The notes: generated from the letters alone by a model not told the origin. A DNA stretch of 64,000 nucleotides from Apostichopus japonicus (GCF_037975245.1 NC_092576.1:22629611-22693610); one strand, 5' to 3'. Counted from the first letter of the stretch, positions 13,051 to 26,372 are shown. Program-made: numbers and translations.

Positions 13051-13632
13051 GTAAAAAGAGAAAAGGGGTGTGTTGATACCGGAGCCTACCCATCCGTCAA
13101 AACAAATCACGTTTATGTACTTTATTTTTGTTAATTATTGTTCTCACAGTAATTGAGAATAACGTGCAGCGTTTAAAAGGAAAGTGTAATCAACGAGGGC
13201 GGCTACGAAGATTGGATCAAAGTAGGGGTGGAGTCGTGTCGTCACCTCCTAAAGTTTAATCCGTGAACCATTATTGTTTACTTATCTTTTAGACGTGTAA
13301 ATGAAATTAAAAACTGTGGCAAACAATGTATGTCATGTAACCAGGATAGTACAACATTTCAAGATATGTTAATCGTATCTTATTGGATGTTAGCGACCGA
13401 CTGCAGTAACTTTGTTGTGCTTTTGTAAGGGTGAGAGGCAAACTATAATTTCGTTTTGGAATTACTGACATGTTCTATAGTAGTCATTAATACAGGCCTT
13501 AGTAGCTGCAATCTTGAAGTATGGCATAGGGCGCTGTTGTATGTTCCATGATCAGTGCTGGACAATACATATCATAATATAGGGCGCTGTTGCACTAAAA
13601 GAACAGCTGGTCAACATGTTGGTTGATATGAG

Positions 13633-14855
13633 CAGTGGCGTCGCCAAGGGGGTGCTAGGGGAGCACGTGCCCCCCTGGAAAACCTAGTGCCCCCCCGAGT
13701 GTCCCCATCTGAGATTTGGGTTGGTAAAAAAAATATATATTTTGTTATATTCAACTCCCATCATCTGAGTTGGTTTTTCATAAGGACAAAGAAGCACAGT
13801 AATTCGTATTTTCTTCAAATGAGCTGCGAAAAAAAATGAAAAAGTTTATCCTTGGACCGTCGGGTATCGAAGTCGTAACCCGCGCCATCACAACGGGTGT
13901 CGATATTTACATTGGATGTGTCAGTGCTCACGCCATACCAGCAGCTATACACGTACGCTTCGCGAGCTACATGACTCATCGTTCAAAACAATGAATTTCC
14001 CTGTTCTGGCTGTGCTGCAGCCATGTTTTTAATTCCTAGGAAGTAGGACGAATATTCAGAAAATCACTAGGTGCAGTCCGATCAAATTCCTGAAAAGTAG
14101 GCCACCCCTACTATCCAGAGAACACTATTTCTGGACCTTTCTCATGATTCTGACATCAGAACATGAAAGAACGCGCTTTATTTTTTCTGTACCGATGAGT
14201 AGTATCGTTGCTCTGAACCCTAACCTTGATTTCGAACCAAATTTGAGAATCCCGGAAAAATTGATTAACCCTTATCCGTCCTAGGAAATAAAAGTTTGCG
14301 TGCTGCAGAATGTCGCGTTGCCGAATGTGGTGTAGCCTACGTACTAGCGATTTCGATGCGACTGTTTTGTCTTTTATTCTCCGAGTAAGGACCCAGTCAT
14401 ACGGAGTTGATTAGAAAATATGCGCAATATATGCAAAAAAGTTGTATAAACCATTAGGGTGAGTTTATGATTTTTTTAGCGATACTACCTTCAACTACGA
14501 TGGTTGAAAATCCTACTTTGAACATTAACACATTAACCTACACATTAATTCAACAAATGTAGGTTCTATTGATAGGGTTAGGCATAATATCGACAGCATG
14601 TGGTTCATATCCTCTGCAAAATTCTGCGCGTTGTTAAAGTCATTACCTCAAAAATAACAATTTCTGGAGATATCTTCAGATCGAATTTAGCATCAAATGT
14701 GGCACCATTTTGCATCTAGCCCATCCTCCGTATGCGAAAATTTTCCCCTTAGACCCCTCCCCCAGGACGGCCATCCGTATCCACCTAAGTGCCCCCATCA
14801 AATGCTGGTCCCCCCCCCTGTGCGCCCCAGACTGAAAAGTCTGGTGACGCCACTG
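13633..14855. mobile_element. Non-autonomous hAT-like transposon
   Basis: 1,223 bp. The left end CAGTGGCGTCGCCA and right end TGGTGACGCCACTG are inverted repeats (13 of 14 match). An exact 8-bp direct repeat GATATGAG flanks both sides (13,625-13,632 and 14,856-14,863), as hAT transposases make. The collinear copy II has no insert at the corresponding place near 20,800, so it is an empty paralogous site. No transposase is recognisable inside, so it was probably mobilised in trans. Confidence 0.9.
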
Positions 14856-17244
14856 GATATGAGTATGTTACAACTCACTTCATTATAACCGCCATGTCAG
14901 CAGCAATTCTTAACATTAAAACGAAACTAAAAGGCGTGTTAAAAAACCCAGGTTAGCTATTTATCTTTCGTTTCATCAGTAATCTATTTGCAACCAAAAA
15001 AACACTTCAGCAAAACGAAAGTAAACACAAAGGAAGCTGTTAACAATAGACAACGTTCAAAGTACGAACCAGAAAAGGGCGCATTCATCCACATGTTGAA
15101 CAGTTTTCATTTTGATCTGATAGTAAAAAATAAAATGACTCCGCAAAGCGAAAGGAAACGGACAAATGTATGTGGCGAAGTTAGGCCACGGTTGTTGGGG
15201 AATTCACTTGTAATTTGCATATAATATTTATTTACCTGTAGTCTGCATATACGGAATCCGCATAAAATCAGTATGCTATAAAGTATGTGTGGTACATGAA
15301 TCCAAATAAGTTGGCTATATGCTTAATTGTTTAATACTGCCACTTAACTGTGTTTATTTTAGTTTGATGTGTTGCAGATGGGAATTCTTAGTTATATTAT
15401 ACAACTAGTTGTTAGGTACAGAGATACTCATACTCTAAGGCTCTTAGACATCGTACGTTCGTTGTTATATTTCTAATATGGATACAGCGCCCAGGCAAGT
15501 TAGGATTGGCACTCAGCGCCAAAGTTACAGAGTTACAGTTTCAGTTACAGTTACAGAGAACCATGTAAAGTGACCGGGTAGCATGCAGTTCTCAGGTTAT
15601 CAATAATGGAAATAGTTTATTCTTACTTAATGTGTCTTCCTGATTGTGATTTAAGGGCCAACTTTCTGTTACGTAACTCGTTTGCTTGACTTGACTTAAG
15701 TATGACTGGGTTACAAGCTAACCTTACAATATGACATATCATAGTTTGACATTTACAAGCAAATAACGTCGTTTCTCTTGCTACCTTTCCTTTCATGATA
15801 CAAGTGTATATGCAACAAGCCGCGCAGTGTTTACACGAGTACTATATGTATACCTGTATGCGTGGTATTCTTGTCAATAGCCCGCGTGGTAAGATACACT
15901 TCTTGTCTAGTTCGTAAACATAACATGATGGTCACAATGTTATTTCCGTTAAACATTTTTCAGGCATAAAATAAAGTGAAAGTAATAAATTTGAAAAGAA
16001 CTGAATATTTCTTCGCTAAATTCGAATTCCAGTCAAAGTCCTCTGGATTAAAATGTCTGTACTGTAATAACAAAGCTTTGCGGATCATAGTTTCTCTCGA
16101 TCAATATACAAATACCGTAGTTGTGGTCGCAGCCAAGGAAAATAGTAAAATAGAACCAAAACTTGTTCCATCTCTTCATAAAAAGTATCCCTATATCTCT
16201 TACGGGTTACTGATCAAATATATTCATACGTTTATCTAATTGTATGACAACCTAAATGTTCAACACATAAATAAACCGTATAACCGCTATTAGCTGATCA
16301 AGGATTGAATGTTTATTACCGATAAACATTTAAACGCTTAAATAGATCCAAATACCTCCGAATTTGATTTGGCTGGGGTAGATGTTTAAGCTAGGATTGG
16401 TTATGGTTGATATGAGTCATGTGAGCATCAAATGGCGCCATACCGTTGTGAGCAATCCCCTATCTATTTACATTATGAGTGGTACCAAATATTATGTTTG
16501 CTTTGTTATTGATGAATTGATATCAATAGTAGGTTATCTCTTTTATTGGAACACCAGTGCACTACAAAGTATATTGATCGGTTACTGACATATTGAATGA
16601 TAAATAGCTTTACTGTGTTATCCTCCTAACTGTTACTCTTCTTTAACGCACACAAGTATGCAGCATTTGTCATATTTCTACTTATGTCTCTCCATATTTG
16701 ATGATAATATGTACTCCAAGAGTATGAACACTATGTATGAGTACTCTACTTTCTTTGTAAACTGTTGGGTTGCTAACCAAAGTTTACAGTTGCTTTTCAT
16801 TGAAATACTCCCAACTTCAGTTTCTATACAGTATAGAAGTACATTTAATGATAAAATACTTCTATTGAGTGTTTCTTTTCCTGCTATCATGTTTTCTTCT
16901 TCAATGCATCTTATCATGTTGCCAACTGTTATAATATCCTCATTATCTTATCACGGTTTCGAAGAGTATATTTTCCATACGTTGTTAACTTATGAACAAA
17001 CTTCCATTCAAAAGCTTAATAAAACTAGTTTATGTACTACGTCAACCACTCATTTCATATCTACTAATATCGGGTGTAAGATTCACATGCACATTTATCA
17101 TGTAGGGTCTTGCTACAGGCATCTTACATACATATTTCTAACCCACGCCATTTGGTTTGCGTAAAGTAGCATATAAATGACTTCATGACGTCATCGCCTT
17201 GTACAGTACGGCTGTATCTGTGCTGAGTGCGATGAAATCTCTAA

Positions 17245-17660
17245 ATACAATATAAATTAGATTTATAAAGCGCCTTACAATGTAAAACAAACTCAAGGCG
17301 CTGTACATATAATCTAAATCTAATATAAATCAATTAACCGAAACAATAAAATAGTAAACCTTAAAACAGTGAAAAAAATAGCAGGAATCACTAAACAAGC
17401 GGAAACGCCCTAACAAGCGGAAACGCCCTATCAATGTTAATACACAATAAAACAGGATGAGAACTAGTATAACAGGCCAAAAACAAGGAAAATTATTATC
17501 AACATCTACTAAACATATGAGTTTTCAAGTTTTTCTTGAAAGTATTCATGTTAGTTATTTCACGTATATGAGATGGCAATATATCAAATAAAGTCTTAAC
17601 ATTTGAGTGCGATGTGCGTTGTCATTTCTAACTGATACAATGCTGTAGATCAGTATAAAA
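17245..17660 (-). pseudogene. LINE 3' fragment (C-terminal RT region and tail)
   Basis: On the minus strand, about 17,510-17,625 encodes a LINE-like C-terminus (FDILPSHIREITNMNTFKKN, then LKTH). A nearby frame gives VSVRNDNAHRT, so a frameshift lies between. A tail with AAGGCGC words follows near 17,255-17,310 (GGCGC...AAAGCGCC), typical of L2/CR1-type 3' ends in marine animals. Copy II keeps only part of it (23,055-23,110), so the insertion predates the duplication and copy II later lost the tail. Confidence 0.65.
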
Positions 17661-17805
17661 AGTTCAATAAAGTCCGTCCTACATGAATGAAATAAATATC
17701 CGTGTTAAATATTAACTTATCAGATAAGAAAAGTAAATGAATGCAGTTCTCTTACATTTTCGCTTTACCCTGTATCTTGTCTTTCTATTATGTGTGACAT
17801 GCAGT

Positions 17806-17824
17806 ACTGGAAACACAATATCTG

Positions 17825-17902
<78 letters not shown>

Positions 17903-17921
17903 CAGATATTGTGTTTCCAGT
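17806..17921. repeat. Perfect 116-bp palindrome with (AT)37 centre
   Basis: The 21-bp arms ACTGGAAACACAATATCTGAA (17,806-17,826, shown from its first base) and its exact reverse complement (17,901-17,921) flank 74 bp of pure AT repeat. The whole block is self-complementary and could extrude as a cruciform or hairpin. Confidence 0.95.
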
Positions 17922-19599
17922 TGCATTAAAAAAAACCCGTCTGTCTTACACTTAGGTGCAGTAAAGTTTTCTCACAAGTAGAACTTCATACTTTTTCAGT
18001 CCTACCTAACGCCACTATACAATGTGTTTAATGACTTGATACTTTTTTTGTTCTTATTCATACATATATTTCATGTTGGTAGAGGCGTTGCTACAATGTT
18101 TCGTTCAATATCTTTAGAGTATATGTAAGCGCCCCCCCCCCCCCTCCATTGTCGTTTGTGCTGGTTTTTGTCCCAAAACAATCCACAATCCCAACAGATT
18201 GAACGGAATGTTACAATTTCAAGTATTACATCTTCACGTCATTTATAAGACCACAAATATGAAGGGAAGACTCCAAAGATATCAAAGCGAAGCTGTGGGA
18301 GTATAGTGTATGATAAGCAGAATGGGAAATCAAATATTTTACTATTCCAGTCAAGGCCGTACAATATGGGATAATCCAACAACATAATGATATCACTTTG
18401 ATGGAAATTTAATGTCAACTTATTTTTTGAAGTAGACCAGATACTACATAGAACGAACAAAGCATACCTCTTGGTTTTTGCCTTACTATTACTTTAAATA
18501 TGAAATACAACTACGACCAAGTTATTATAACATTGTAAGTGGAATATAACAATGATAAGCAAAGGCTGCTTTTCTTACTTGTTCTTTCTGATTGGTCAAT
18601 GAATCACGCATTTTGTAAACCATTTAACACAGGTTAAAACAGGAACTTTATGCTTTACACGGTTGTCCAACCTCCACATATAGTAGAAAATTATGAAAAA
18701 TACTGCATGACAATTAAATATGACATGTTACCGCGGTAGTCATATATAGAAACAATAACCGATCAGCGCACTGGATACAATTTACAGCAATCCCTTCCTT
18801 GCAAAGAATCCTAAGTTAGCAGGACTGTAGGAAACGTCGTTCTTACAGTTTAAGATAGTCTAGATTTAATCCACCAAAAATATACAAATTAAATCGTCAA
18901 TAACAGCATAGAATAACAGGTCTTGCACAAGTATGCCAAGTCAAAAGAAAATGGCGCCGTTTGGTATTCAGTTGAGTATTGTCAACATATCTGATGAGTT
19001 CCAGAGTTCATGTTTGCTTTCGCAGCAAGGTTTTATGGATATAAAGAGATGTTATCATATTATAGTATGTGATAAATTTGCTTATTGCTTTTTCTAGCGA
19101 GAGAACAAATACCTATTGAATGGTAATGAGCATTCATGAACCTTTCCTCACTTTAATCCCTTCTAAAAGCACCCAACTATCTAGCCAGCTTCAGAAGCTT
19201 TAGCCGTGAGTGGGCATATTGCTCTTTTTTCTCTTAGTAACGTTATGAATTCATTTATGTAGTGCGTGAAAACACATGAACACCAAACGGTTGTTCCAGA
19301 AATACTTTTATACTATTATTTATTTCATAAATAAACCTAGCAAAGGGAACGACCACTTAGCCATGGTGAAGAGGAACCTAAGCCCAAACTCAAAGGTTAT
19401 CGGGTTTATTGTGATGGCAAGGTTATGGACATTGAATTGTGTAGTTTTGCTTACGAATGGTTACTGGATTCCACAAAAATATGTTGTTACGTCTAATTTG
19501 TTTCAATATTAACAGCGGTATGCCGTAGTTATAGAGAACGATTGTGTGTCATTCTGGTTATTTCTGATTGGTCAATATTGTGATACAACTTATGTGATA

Positions 19600-19880
19600 C
19601 AAAATTCTCTTTGTCCCTCCACTACTTATCCTCTACATCTTCTCTTCCCCTGTTGGTGTCTTTCTTTCTTCTCTCCATCCCTTGTCTACTAATCCCCTTA
19701 CATCTATCTCATTGTGTTCACCATGCTCATAAACCTGTCTGCATCATGTACGTGTGTTATCCCTTCTGTTTCTGTTACATGTCATTTAGCCTCTGAAGAA
19801 GATCCTGCTAGGATCAAAACGTCAGGCCAACATACGTTTACACATTCTCTTACACAGGTTCCCTAATGGATGAACAGTTT
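19600..19880 (+). mobile_element. Fragment of hammerhead-bearing retroelement, probable
   Basis: A pyrimidine-rich segment ends in the hammerhead-like motif listed next and is missing from copy II of the duplication. Its limits are estimated. It may be a PLE terminal fragment, but no RT coding remains. Confidence 0.4.
19789..19827 (+). ncRNA. Degenerate hammerhead-like motif
   Basis: Helix I arm GCCT (19,789-19,792), core CTGAAGA, stem GATCCT-GCT-AGGATC (19,801-19,815), then AAAA where the core needs GAAA, then CGTC and AGGC (19,824-19,827) pairing with the first arm. The changed G of the conserved GAAA predicts loss of activity. Confidence 0.55.
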
Positions 19881-20379
19881 GCTAACAGTTTCACTCTAAT
19901 GTAAAGTCTTAGTGATGTCAGCAATGGAACTAGTATGGCATAATGATAAAGAAGGATGGCTGTAGTAATGTTGTCTCTTTGTGATCGCAACATTTTGTCT
20001 TTTAGTCGACACACAAGCACAAAAAGTCCAGATTAGAATAAAGCGGCGGCATCTTCATTTAGTTATTAGAGTCATTAAAACATAATGCTAAGTCTCTACA
20101 CGGTTACACAAAATTAAAGTAACATAAACGTATGGTAAATATCATCTTAAACTTAAGCAACAAGTGTCACTGCTGGACTTCATGACAGACATTACGGTTT
20201 GTCTTCCTTACAACAGCATACAAAACTTGTTTTGATCCAAGTAGTTTAATAGACATCATTTATTCAGTTTCGTTTCTGAGTTTAAAGAAACACGATCATT
20301 AATTCATATACGTGAGGGTGGTGGCGGTACTCTGTATCATTCCATGATATTAATAAGGAACAAATTAAGGCATTGGCAC

Positions 20380-23300
20380 CATCAGCATTTCCAAAGTAGG
20401 GTTGGAGTAGTGGCATACCCTCCTCACATTTAATCAGTGAATTATTATTTAAATGTTAACATGAAATTAAAACCTGTACCAAAACGTTCATTCTATGTGA
20501 CCAGGATCGTACAATGTTTCAAGAGAGATGTTGCTCGTTTCATATTGGCTTTCTTATTCAACCAACTTCAGTTACTTTGTCGTGCATTATGATGCCTAGA
20601 AGCAAACAATACCTACATTATGGAGTTACTGACATGTCTTTTCGTAGTCACTAAAGCAGAACTAGGACACTTAGTAGATATAATCTCGAAGTATGGTACA
20701 TGTCACCGTTTTATATACCATCTGCACTGCGTAACAAAACATACAATAATGTAGGGTGCTGTATGCACTAAATGGGCAGCCGGTCAACATTTTGAATGAT
20801 TTGAGTATAATAAAACACCAGATATCTAATAGACTTCATTATAATTGCCATCTCAGCAGCAATTCGTAACATTAAAGCGAAACTAAACGCTTGTTCTCAA
20901 ACCCAGGTTAGCTATTTATCTATCGTGTTATCAGTGATCCATTTGCAACTTCGATAAACACTTCAGTGAAACGAAAGTTAATACAAAGGAAGCTGTTAAC
21001 AATAGACAACGAATTCAAAGTACGAATCAGAGAAGTACACATTCATCAAATATTAATAAATTTTCATTTTGATCTGAGAGTGAAAAAATATAATGACTCC
21101 ACAAAACGAAAGCAAATATATTTGGCGACGTTAAGCCGCGATTTTTATGGAATTTACTTGTAATCTGTGTATACCATTAATTAACTTGTAGTTTGCATAT
21201 CCGCAATCCGCATATAGTAAGTTTTCTATTAAGTCTGTATGGTACACGAATCCAAATAATTTTAGCCTGCTCATTTGTTTGATCTTGTCACTCAACGGTT
21301 TTTATATTTTATTTTGATGTGATGCAGATGGAAATTTTTAGTTACATTATACGTTGCTAGGTAAACTCATACTCTTAGACATCGTACGTTCGTTTTTATA
21401 TTACTAATTTGGATATAGCCCCCACTGTGCAGGCAAGCTAGGTGCCAACGTAACAGAGTTGAACCATGTAAAATGACCGGGTAGTATGCAGTTCTCAAGT
21501 TATAGATAATACAAATAGTTTATTTTTACTAAATTTCTCTTTGTGTTCCTGCTTGTAAATTGAAGCCATCAACGTCTCCTTGTTACTTTAACATGTTTGC
21601 TTAACTTTGCAAAAGTAACACTGGGTTTACAATATTACCTTACATTATAACATATTATAGCCTGAAATTTACAAGCAAATAACGTCGTTTCTCTTGCTAC
21701 CTTTACTTTTCATGATAAGAAATGAATATGCAACAACTTCCATGCAGTGTTCTCACGAGTACTATATGTATACATGTAGGCGTAGAATTCTTAAGCCCTT
21801 CGTGTGTGTCACTAGCCGGCGTGTTAAGATACACTACGTGTCTAGTCCTCAAACTAAACATGATGATCACATTGTTATTTCCGTTAAACATTTTTCAAGC
21901 ATAAAATAAAGTAAATATAGTAATTTGAAAAGAACTGAATATTTCTTCCCTAAAAAGTCTCATTCCGGTCAAAGCTCTTGGGATTTAAAAGGTCTGTCCT
22001 CTAAAGACAGATCTTTGCAGCTCATAGTTTCTCGCGATCAATAAATAAATATCAAAGTTGTGGTCCCAGCAGAGGAAAGTATTAAAATAGAATCAAAAAA
22101 TTGTTCCGTATCTTTTAAAAAAAATATCCCTATATTTTAACTGGTTACTGATCAAATCTATTAATACATATACATTATTGTATGGCATGCTAAATGTTCA
22201 ATTCATCAATAAACCGTATAACCGCTTTTAGAGCATCAATGATTAAATGTTTATTACCGATAAACATTTACACGCTTAAAAAGACCCAGATATCTCCGAA
22301 TTTGATTTGGCTAGGGTTGCTGTTAAAGTTAGGATTGGTTATGGTCGCTGTGAGTCATGTGAGCATCAAATGCCGCCATGCCGTTTTGAGCAATCCACTA
22401 TCTACATACATTGTAGGTGGTACCAAAGATCATGTTGGCTTTTTTATTGATGAATTGATATCAAGAGTATGTTATCTCTTTTGTTGGCACACCAGTGCAC
22501 TATGGGTGGCAAACCAAAGTTTACATTTGCATTTCAGTCATCTTACAATAAAAGTGTATCGTGTCACATGAATTAGAGCCATTATCATTGATAAACTATA
22601 CCACGGTTGCATTGTTTTCCTACAATTCTGATTCAAAATGAAACTTCCCGATTTCATTTACTGATAACGTATTAATTTAAAGAAGAAAAACTCACTGTTC
22701 TTAGTAGAGTGGTCAAGTACATTCACTTTTCTATTATTGTTTCTCATTTTGGATCTGTTACTTCAAAGTAATGCTTTGAATTTATGTGTCAGTACTCTGT
22801 GCACTCATTTGTTAAAGTCAATGGTTCTTATACAATACATCAAATTAAGTACTTTGTTCTAATGGTTAATAGATTTGTATTCGGTTTCTTTAATTTTAAT
22901 TTCGCTGTTAAAATTGCGTTTTGTCTCTTAGTTATTAATACAAGTTTCTCGGAAGCTAAGAATATATATTATCAATTGGCTTTCAAATAACTAGTTTAAT
23001 AGGCCCATATTATACTGCTCAATTTCACTTTATGAGTTGTTAATCGACTACTGTAGTCTTAACGTTTGAGTGTGATGTCCGTTTTTCTAACTGATACAAT
23101 GCGGTAGATCAGTATAAAAAGTTCAATAAAGTCAAAGTTCGTCCTACATAAATGGAATTAAATATCCGTGTTAAATATTAACTTATCAGATAAGAAAAGT
23201 AAACAAATGCATTTATCTTTCAGTTTCGTTTTACTCTGTTTCTTGTCTTGTATTTCTAGTATGTGTGACATGCAGCAGCTTTTTGGTAGATACAACTATT

Positions 23301-23900
23301 TCATGGCCTTCATAAAATTATGGCCATGGTTCAAACTGTGTCCAATAATACATTTGCCTGCCGTTTCAATATAGTACGGCACTTAACAGTACGGTATGTA
23401 TTATGGGACAGGACCACCCCACCCAACAATTAGAGACCCACATATGTTCACTTTAAAATCGACGTCATATATTCTTGACTATTTTCGAATTTGTTTGGGT
23501 TTTTAGTGTGTTCTTTTTATTTTTTTTATTCATTGTTTTGTATGTAAAAGAACCACAATGGAAATAAGTCTGCTGTACAAACGTTTCTGTGTTATCCCTA
23601 CACAAGTGTTTTGTTTAACCCCTGTATTTATTTCACACAAGTTATGTCCTGGTTATCATTGACTTATACTTTGGAATTTAGAAAAGTCGAAGTAACGTCA
23701 GCAATAGAATTAGTATGTCATAATGATAAAAAAGAATGGTTGTAGTAATGTTGTCTCTTGTGATCACAAAATGTTGTCTTCTACTCGACACACAAGCACA
23801 AACAGTCCAGATCAGAAGAAGGCTGCGGCATCCTCATTTAGTTAGAGTCATTGGAACATAAATCTCCACACGTTTACAACAAATTTAAGTCACATTTGGT
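20380..23900 (+). repeat. Tandem duplicated unit, copy II
   Basis: Collinear partner of 13,050-20,360 (matching segments given there). It lacks the hAT-like insert, about 200 bp corresponding to 16,567-16,765, and the AT palindrome, so it serves as an outgroup for dating insertions in copy I. Confidence 0.8.
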
Positions 23901-24990
23901 TTCAGAGTTTTCTAGTTAGACCTTAAAGTGTTTGCTATAAAAAATATATATATTTTGATAATTATGTTAATTTTTCCTTACCACTCTACTCCACCGTTCA
24001 CACAAAATTTAAGCAGCTCAGAAGTTGAAAATGGCTTTAAATGTAGTATGTTTTGTGGGTAATTTTCTATATTTTATTATTTTATTTCTTGGAATAGTAA
24101 TGGCTCTTTATATCTCCTTTTTCATAAAATACTTCTTGGTTTCTAATATTGATATAATCAATTAGCTTAACTCATTCTCTTTTGTTTAATTGTTCTCATT
24201 TCTAGAATGTGTTCCTTTGGGGCTTTATTAGTCTTAACCTTTGCTTTCGTAGGTACTAATGACTTATTGAATCTCATAAGATACATTGTTTCAAGTTAAA
24301 CTGTTCAGTGATAATGCAGTTCATCTGATATATAGTGAATACATTACTGCGTTAATTATTGACTCCACAGATAAGAAGAGTAAATAAGCAAAGTTCTCTC
24401 CCGGGTTTCTTTTACGAAGTACTCACCTCGTCCATTGTGTACTTATGTCAAATAAAGTCTTCTTTGCGCGGGGCCAAAGTAACAATCTTGTAAGAGAGCC
24501 ATGTGTCTTACACGGGCTTTTAAATATGTCTATCCTACGCTTTGGGATATATTTTAATTATTTTCTTTTAGATTTACAGACTGATAAATCATGGTTGAGC
24601 AAGTTTGGGTTTAGTCAATTTCGCAAACATTTATTTCATTTGAGCTGTATCCTTGTTCTATCACTGTTGAGATTTATTCGTTATGAAGGCCTTCCAAATC
24701 AATTACACTTACTGCAGTATGTGAGTTAATTGGATTGAGTTTGGTGATCAAACAACTTGCGGATTAACTAATCCGTGCTGTTTTACTCATTGCATTAAAT
24801 GTTGTATAGAACCGTGGCTACAAAGACTAGGTTATGTATATGAGATTAAAATATCAATATCATTTTTGTCTTTATGACTCTCTCTTACAATCCCTGGATA
24901 CATTCCAGATTTAGTCCTCCAGCTTGAAGTGGTATAAACAAGTCATAATGTGTACGATGATAGCTTTCCTTCGTATACACGACTGAGAAG
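23900..24990. other. Gene-free stretch
   Basis: No recognised gene. A 44-codon hydrophobic frame at about 24,030 (MALNVVCFVGNF...) is too short and too AT-biased to support. Confidence 0.45.
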
Positions 24991-25217
24991 TGTACACTGC
25001 AAAAACAAATTGGTTAATTTCATAACCAATTCCATTGTTTGGAATGTAATTGGTCAAGCCAACCATTATATTGTTTACTTGTAACCAACGTACACCAATT
25101 TAGTAGGTAGTCCTGAACATTAGCAATAGGTTAACTACACCAACAATAATTGGTTCTAAGTACGTCATTATATGAGTCATATCCGTGACTTTGTTCTCTG
25201 CATGCTTTGGCTCGCCA

Positions 25218-26206
25218 CGCGCGTATGGAAAGCCATTTTAACATTTAATCGGGAATTTTAGATATCTGAAATTGTTTCTTATTTCAGATATCTGAAATTG
25301 AATTCGAGATATCTAAAACAGATTTCGAGATATCTGAAATTCTAATTCAGATATCTGAAATTGAATTCGAGATATCTGAAATTGAATTCGAGATATCTAA
25401 AATAGATTTCGAGATATCTGAAATTCTAATTCAGATATCTGAAATTGAAATCGAGATATCTGAAATTGAATTCGAGATATCCGAAATTGAATTCGAGATA
25501 TCTGAAATTCTATTTCAGATATCTTAAATTTAATTCGAGATATCTGAAATTGAATTCGAGATATCTGAAATAAAATTCAAGATATCTACAATTCTAATTC
25601 GAGATATCTGAAATTGAATTCGAGATATCTGCAATTGAATTCGAGATATCTGAAATGCATATGCATAAATTCCCGATTAAATGTTAAAATGGCACGTATG
25701 GAAAGCCATTTTAACATTTAATCGGTAATTTTCATATATCTCTAATTGAATTCGAGATATCTGAAATTGAATTCGAGATATCTAAAATTCTATTTCAGAT
25801 ATCTGAAATTGAATTCGAGATATCTGAAATTGAATTCGAGATATCTGAAAATGAATTCGAGATATCTGAAATTTTATTTCAGATATCTGAAATTGAATTC
25901 AAGATATCTGAAATTGAATTCGAGATATCCAAAATTCTATTTCAGATATCTGAAATTGAATTCGAGATATCTGAAATTGAATTCGAGATATCTGAAATTG
26001 AATTCGAGATATCTCGAATTCAATCTCATATATCTGAAATTCCCTGGTATTTCGAGATATCTGAAATTGATTTTAAGATATCTGCAAATATTTGTAGATA
26101 TCTTAAATAAATTGGAGATATCTGTAATTTAATTTGAGATATCTGAAATTATTTCGAGATATCTGAAATTCGTTATTAAATGTTAAAACGTCTTTCCATA
26201 CGCGCG
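25218..26206. repeat. Nested TIR-bounded minisatellite element
   Basis: Outer inverted repeats of 32 bp (25,218-25,249 and 26,175-26,206, starting CGCGCGTATGGAAAG) differ at two positions. Between them is an array of about 20-bp units of the form GAATTCGAGATATCTGAAAT, with variants and local inversions. At 25,666-25,720 an internal pair of 21-bp inverted arms (CCGATTAAATG.../...CATTTAATCGG) around an 11-nt spacer looks like the junction of two head-to-tail copies. Confidence 0.85.
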
Positions 26207-26372
26207 GGAAACCGCTCTCCGTTTAATTGTGTACGTCCACCACTAGCACTGCACTGCAATTTATTGTGTTAACCACCCAGTTACGTACGTACACAACACT
26301 GATGAGTGCACTCCAGGCACAACGGCAAGGTGTACCAGGTAAACTAAGCTAATTCCGCTCATTTTAATCGAC

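Larger units (their letters stand above)
13050..20360 (+). repeat. Tandem duplicated unit, copy I
   Basis: Collinear with 20,390-23,900: 13,200-13,632 with 20,380-20,800; 14,864-16,600 with 20,820-22,505; 17,590-17,805 with 23,055-23,280; 19,900-20,100 with 23,690-23,890. The matches are obvious by eye but diverged (roughly four in five bases in the best stretches), so the duplication is old. Copy I is longer because of insertions: a hAT-like element (13,633-14,855), a longer LINE tail, and material between 18.0 and 19.9 kb. No shared open reading frame was found. Confidence 0.8.

Noticed and set aside
16658-17164. 168-codon open frame in copy I
   Set aside because: AT-rich, no domain or signal I can recognise, and the collinear copy II has a deletion in the corresponding region, so the frame is not conserved.
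25746-26132. 128-codon frame of RYLKLNS-type repeats
   Set aside because: It is only the translation of the 20-bp minisatellite units; the frame stays open because the unit lacks stops.
25255-26170. CRISPR-like array
   Set aside because: Units are contiguous without unique spacers, contain inversions, and the DNA is animal-like.
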